Shown here piece after piece: positions 60,848 to 64,000 of a stretch of DNA of 64,000 nucleotides. Location of the stretch: the NCBI RefSeq assembly GCF_001665295.1, contig NZ_LZSE01000034.1:1-64000 (forward strand), given 5' to 3'. Made by a program: the position numbers and the translations under genes. Position 1 is the first letter of the stretch; each line of letters starts with the position of its first letter. Below the pieces are notes generated by a model. That model was not told where the DNA came from, searched no databases, and worked only from the letters and a program-made list of their open reading frames with translations. Source of the stretch: Mycobacterium sp. 1554424.7 (GTDB lineage: Bacteria; Actinomycetota; Actinomycetes; Mycobacteriales; Mycobacteriaceae).

Positions 60848-62059
60848 GTGAACATCGATTTGTTCCTCCTAATAATTGTCGTAATCACGGCACTCGCTTT
60901 CGATTTCACCAACGGCTTCCACGACACCGGCAACGCGATGGCAACGTCCATCGCCAGTGGGGCCCTGGCGCCCAAGGCCGCTGTCGCGCTGTCGGCGGTG
61001 CTGAACCTGGTGGGCGCTTTCATGTCCACCGCGGTCGCGGCCACGATCGCCAAGGGCCTCATCGACGGGCACATCGTGACGCTGGAACTGGTGTTTGCCG
61101 GCCTGGTCGGCGGCATCGTCTGGAACCTGCTCACCTGGCTCCTCGGCATCCCGTCCAGCTCCTCGCACGCGCTGATCGGCGGCATCGTCGGCGCCACGCT
61201 CGCCGCCGTCGGCGCGCACGGGGTGATCTGGAAGGGCCTGGTGTCCAAGGTGCTGATCCCGGCGGTCGTCGCCGCGATCCTGGCCATCGTGGTCGGGGCG
61301 ATCGCGACGTGGCTGGTGTACCGCGTCACCCGCGGCCTCGACACCTCGCGCACCGAGGCCGGCTTCCGGTACGGCCAGTGGGGCTCGGCGTCGCTGGTCT
61401 CCCTGGCGCACGGCACGGGTGACGCCCAGAAGACGATGGGCATCATCTTCCTGGCGCTGATGTCCTACGGCGCGGTCAGCAAGACCGAGTCGTCGCCGCC
61501 GTTCTGGGTCATCCTCTGCTGCGCCCTGGCGATGGCGGCGGGCACCTATCTGGGGGGCTGGCGGATCATTCGCACCCTGGGCAAGGGGCTGGTCGAGATC
61601 AAGTCGCCGCAGGGCATGGCGGCCGAATCGTCCTCGGCCGCAGTCATTCTGCTGTCCACCCACTTCGGCTACGCGCTGTCGACGACGCAGGTCTGCACCG
61701 GTTCGGTGATGGGCAGCGGGCTGGGCAAGCCCGGCGGCGAGGTGCGCTGGGGCGTGGCCGGCCGAATGGTCACCGCGTGGCTGATCACGCTCCCGCTGGC
61801 CGGACTGGTCGGCGCGGTCACCTACTGGACCGTGCACCTCATCGGCGGCTACCCCGGAGCGATCATCGGCTTCGGGCTGCTGGTCGCCGTCTCCGCCGTC
61901 ATCTACATCCGGTCGCGGCGGGTCAAGGTCGACCACAAGAACGTCAACGCCGAATGGGAAGGCAGCCTCACCGCCGGCCTGGAAGGCGACGAACATCCAC
62001 CTTCCGGGCCCAAGGTCGGGTCTGACGACGACACCGTGAGCGCAGGGAACCCCTCATGA
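60848..62059 (+). CDS. pitA: Low-affinity inorganic phosphate transporter PitA
   Basis: A 403-residue PHO-4 family membrane protein. The N-terminal signature is DFTNGFHDTGNAMATSIASGAL, the middle has PSSSSHALIGGIVGATLAAVG, and the C-terminal signature SLAHGTGDAQKTMGIIFL is in the second half. It transports phosphate with protons. It corresponds to Rv0545c. GTG 60848 is used. The stop overlaps the next gene's ATG (ATGA), so the small membrane protein is coupled to it. Confidence 0.92.
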   Translation: MNIDLFLLIIVVITALAFDFTNGFHDTGNAMATSIASGALAPKAAVALSAVLNLVGAFMSTAVAATIAKGLIDGHIVTLELVFAGLVGGIVWNLLTWLLGIPSSSSHALIGGIVGATLAAVGAHGVIWKGLVSKVLIPAVVAAILAIVVGAIATWLVYRVTRGLDTSRTEAGFRYGQWGSASLVSLAHGTGDAQKTMGIIFLALMSYGAVSKTESSPPFWVILCCALAMAAGTYLGGWRIIRTLGKGLVEIKSPQGMAAESSSAAVILLSTHFGYALSTTQVCTGSVMGSGLGKPGGEVRWGVAGRMVTAWLITLPLAGLVGAVTYWTVHLIGGYPGAIIGFGLLVAVSAVIYIRSRRVKVDHKNVNAEWEGSLTAGLEGDEHPPSGPKVGSDDDTVSAGNPS

Positions 62060-62361
62060 GCCACTTCAGCGACTGGTTCAACTACCAGGCGTCCCTGAAG
62101 ATCCTGGTCTTCTCGATGCTGGCCGGCGCCTTCCTGCCGGGAATGTTCGCGCTCGGGCTCCGGTTCCAGGCCGTGGGCGCGGGACAGGTCACCACCGACG
62201 GCAGCCCACCGCATAAGAATCCGGTGCTCCTGGCGATCGCCTGGGCAATCTTCGCGCTGGTCATCGCGGTGATCCTGTTCGCGCTGCTCTACATCTCGCG
62301 CGACTTCATCGCACACCAGACGGGACAGGCCTTCCTGGGGGCCAAGCCATCGCACAAGTAG
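62056..62361 (+). CDS. Small membrane protein (Rv0544c-like)
   Basis: A 101-residue protein with two helices: ILVFSMLAGAFLPGMFALGL and LLAIAWAIFALVIAVILFALLYI, separated by a polar stretch. It always follows pitA in mycobacteria that I recall (Rv0544c), so it may be an accessory subunit of the phosphate transporter. ATG 62056 overlaps the pitA stop. No catalytic residues are present. Confidence 0.85.
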   Translation: MSHFSDWFNYQASLKILVFSMLAGAFLPGMFALGLRFQAVGAGQVTTDGSPPHKNPVLLAIAWAIFALVIAVILFALLYISRDFIAHQTGQAFLGAKPSHK

Positions 62362-62408
62362 CATCGAATCGTCCACCCAGCCGAGCCCCCGCGGGGAGGG
62401 ATAGCGAA

Positions 62409-62714
62409 GTGAACGGATTCCTGAGCTCGATCGTCTCGTGGCTGCGCGCGGGATACCCGGAGGGCGTCCCGCCGACCGACACGTTCGCCGTGCTCGCCCT
62501 GCTGACCCGTCGGTTGGGCAACGACGAGGTCAAGGCGGTGGCGCGCGAGCTCATGGAGCGCGGCTGCTTCGACGACATCGACATCGGTGTGGCGATCAGC
62601 AAGATCACCGACGAGCTGCCGTCCGAAGAGGACGTCGAACGGGTGCGAACGCGGCTGGCCGCCCACGGCTGGCCGTTCGACGAGCCGAGCGGCGCCGCGG
62701 AGGACCCCGCATAG
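62409..62714 (+). CDS. DUF3349-family protein (Rv0543c-like)
   Basis: A 101-residue all-helical small protein: GFLSSIVSWLRAGYPEGVPPTDTFAVLALL and LTRRLGNDEVKAVARELMERG. It matches the mycobacterial DUF3349 group, which includes Rv0543c, whose structure is known but whose function is not. GTG 62409 is used; a GGAGGG site (62395-62400) lies just before it. It precedes menE by a short gap. Confidence 0.9.
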   Translation: MNGFLSSIVSWLRAGYPEGVPPTDTFAVLALLTRRLGNDEVKAVARELMERGCFDDIDIGVAISKITDELPSEEDVERVRTRLAAHGWPFDEPSGAAEDPA

Positions 62715-62758
62715 CTCTGCTGCGCGCGCTCCGCGTCGCGTCGGGCTCCGCCGCCGGG

Positions 62759-63856
62759 GTGCTGTTGCCCGCGCTGGAACGGGTGCTGGACGGCCGCGAT
62801 CCCGCGCTGGTGGCGGTGCCGGACGGCGACGACCGCGCGTCGCCGGCGTTGCGGGTGGGTGAGCCCATCGACGACGACGTGGCCCTGGTCGCGAGCACGT
62901 CGGGCACCACCGGCGCGCCCAAGGGCGCCCTGCTGACCGCCGCCGCCCTGACCGCCAGCGCCACGGCCACCCACGACCGCCTCGGTGGCCCCGGCGCCTG
63001 GCTGCTGGCGTTGCCGCCGTACCACATCGCCGGCGTGCAGGTGCTGGTGCGCAGCGTGCTCGCGGGCACCGCGCCCGTCGAGCTGGACGTTAGTTCGGGA
63101 TTCGATGTCACCGAATTGCCCTCTGCCATAGGACGATTGGGGGCCGGCCGGCGGTACGCGTCGCTGGTCGCCGCCCAGCTGGCCAAGGCGCTCGCCGACC
63201 CGGCGGCCACGGCGGCGCTGGCCGAACTCGACGCCGTGCTGCTCGGCGGCGGGCCGGCCCCGCGGCCGATCATGGACGCCGCCGCGGCCGCGGGCGTCGC
63301 GGTGGTGCGCACCTACGGGATGAGCGAGACCGCGGGGGGCTGCGTCTACGACGGGGTCCCGCTGGGCGGGGTGCGTGTGCGGGTGGTCGACGGTCGCATC
63401 GTCATCGGGGGCGCCACGCTGGCCAAGGGCTACCGCAACCCGGTCGAGCCCGATCCGTTCGCCGAGCCGGGCTGGTTTTACACCGACGACGTGGGCGCCG
63501 TCTCCGAGTCCGGTGAGCTGACCGTGCTCGGCCGCGCCGACGACGCGATCAGCACCGGCGGGCTGACCGTGCTGCCGCAGCCGGTCGAGGCCGCACTGAG
63601 CACGCATCCCGCCGTCGGCGACTGCGCGGTGTTCGGAGTCGCCGACGACCGGCTGGGGCAGCGGGTGGTCGCCGCGATCGTGGTGCGCGAGGGCGGCGAG
63701 GCGCCGACGCTGGAGGCGCTGCGGGCCCATGTGGCCCGCACCCTGGATGCCACCGCGGCGCCCCGGGAGTTGCACGTCGTGGACGCGCTGCCGCGGCGCG
63801 GCATCGGCAAGGTCGACCGGGCGGCGCTGGTGCGCCGCTTCGCCAGCAGCGACTAA
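62759..63856 (+). CDS. menE: o-Succinylbenzoate-CoA ligase MenE
   Basis: An ANL-family ligase that activates o-succinylbenzoate for MenB. The P-loop is LVASTSGTTGAPKGALL, followed by RTYGMSETAGGC, GWFYTDDVGAV, VLGRADDAISTGG and the lysine near GIGKVDRAAL. The first normal start is GTG 62759, giving 365 residues. The in-frame residues before it (LLRALRVASGSAAG) look like MenE too and would need a start at CTG 62717 or ATA 62711, the latter overlapping the DUF3349 stop. It corresponds to Rv0542c. It is the last men gene in the window. Confidence 0.88.
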   Translation: MLLPALERVLDGRDPALVAVPDGDDRASPALRVGEPIDDDVALVASTSGTTGAPKGALLTAAALTASATATHDRLGGPGAWLLALPPYHIAGVQVLVRSVLAGTAPVELDVSSGFDVTELPSAIGRLGAGRRYASLVAAQLAKALADPAATAALAELDAVLLGGGPAPRPIMDAAAAAGVAVVRTYGMSETAGGCVYDGVPLGGVRVRVVDGRIVIGGATLAKGYRNPVEPDPFAEPGWFYTDDVGAVSESGELTVLGRADDAISTGGLTVLPQPVEAALSTHPAVGDCAVFGVADDRLGQRVVAAIVVREGGEAPTLEALRAHVARTLDATAAPRELHVVDALPRRGIGKVDRAALVRRFASSD

Positions 63857-63870
63857 TAGGCTGGGCGACC

Positions 63871-64000
63871 GTGAGGGTCGCGCGACGGGAGACGCTGGCC
63901 GTCGCGGTCGCGGCCGCACTGGTGACGGCGGCGTTCGTGCTGCCGCGCCTGCACCTGGGCGTGCGACCGCGGCTCGATGTCGCCCAGGAGCGGTTCGGCA
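63871..64000 (+). CDS. Membrane protein, N-terminal fragment (Rv0541c-like)
   Basis: GTG 63871 opens a frame that reads out of the window with an Ala/Val-rich first helix (LAVAVAAALVTAAFVLPRLHLG). Its position after menE agrees with Rv0541c, a large integral membrane protein. TAGGCT (63857-63862), 8 bases before the GTG, may be a -10 for leaderless expression. Only 43 residues are visible. Confidence 0.6.
   Translation, partial: MRVARRETLAVAVAAALVTAAFVLPRLHLGVRPRLDVAQERFG

Overview
This is a high-GC actinobacterial chromosome segment from a slow-growing mycobacterium. The evidence is a PE_PGRS gene, DUF732 secreted proteins, the menaquinone gene block with menJ, an MgtA-type mannosyltransferase, a Ddn-family F420 enzyme, a TcrA/LpqO locus, and many GTG starts and apparently leaderless starts. 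From about 30.7 to 64 kb the gene order follows M. tuberculosis H37Rv from Rv0566c down to Rv0541c, from memory of that genome, with several insertions. The PE_PGRS gene argues against the M. avium complex and for a relative of the M. kansasii, M. marinum or M. tuberculosis branch. The species cannot be fixed from the sequence alone.

Layout. 0-9.5 kb: galK/galT, an FUSC-type membrane protein, two small secreted proteins, a CYP125-like P450 overlapping a NYN-domain gene, an MFS transporter and a second P450 with a clear promoter. 9.5-21.7 kb: amidase, lipoprotein, HadA/HadB fusion, then a metal and stress region. That region holds a 38-residue metallothionein-like gene with its own copper-type operator and terminator, a PepSY protein, a small membrane protein, a ChrA transporter, the LpqO lipoprotein, the TcrA-type response regulator with its histidine kinase, a CDF exporter and an NRAMP-like transporter. 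21.7-27 kb: a catabolic cluster with a Rieske (KshA-like) oxygenase, three DapB-like dehydrogenases and a TetR regulator. 27.2-30.5 kb: an accessory islet of seven minus-strand genes of mostly unknown function, including a HEPN-type protein, abutting the 3' end of tRNA-Tyr. 30.8-37.2 kb: yajQ, a Baeyer-Villiger-type monooxygenase, gpsA, a SulP transporter and a PE_PGRS gene.

37.2-64 kb: a broken HicB-type gene, htpX, the polyprenyl diphosphate synthase grcC1, menJ, the Rv0560c/Rv0559c-type pair and menG. An insertion follows, with a DUF1214 protein, sulfotransferase, MarR regulator and SDR. Then come mgtA, Rv0556, menD, bpoC, menC, an amidohydrolase and fadD8, a TetR/aldo-keto reductase insertion, menB, Rv0547c, Rv0546c, pitA, Rv0544c, Rv0543c, menE and the start of an Rv0541c-like gene. 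Menaquinone genes menD, menC, menE, menB, menG and menJ, plus a prenyl synthase, lie within about 26 kb and supply most steps from isochorismate to partly saturated menaquinone.

The most interesting signals are regulatory or small. They are the metallothionein-like gene with a TACCC-N5-GGGTA operator in its promoter spacer; a 17-bp tandem-repeat box found three times around the tcrA/lpqO locus; operators placed inside or on promoter elements of four other genes; a two-copy dispersed inverted repeat; and a HEPN/small-protein pair in the tRNA-linked islet.
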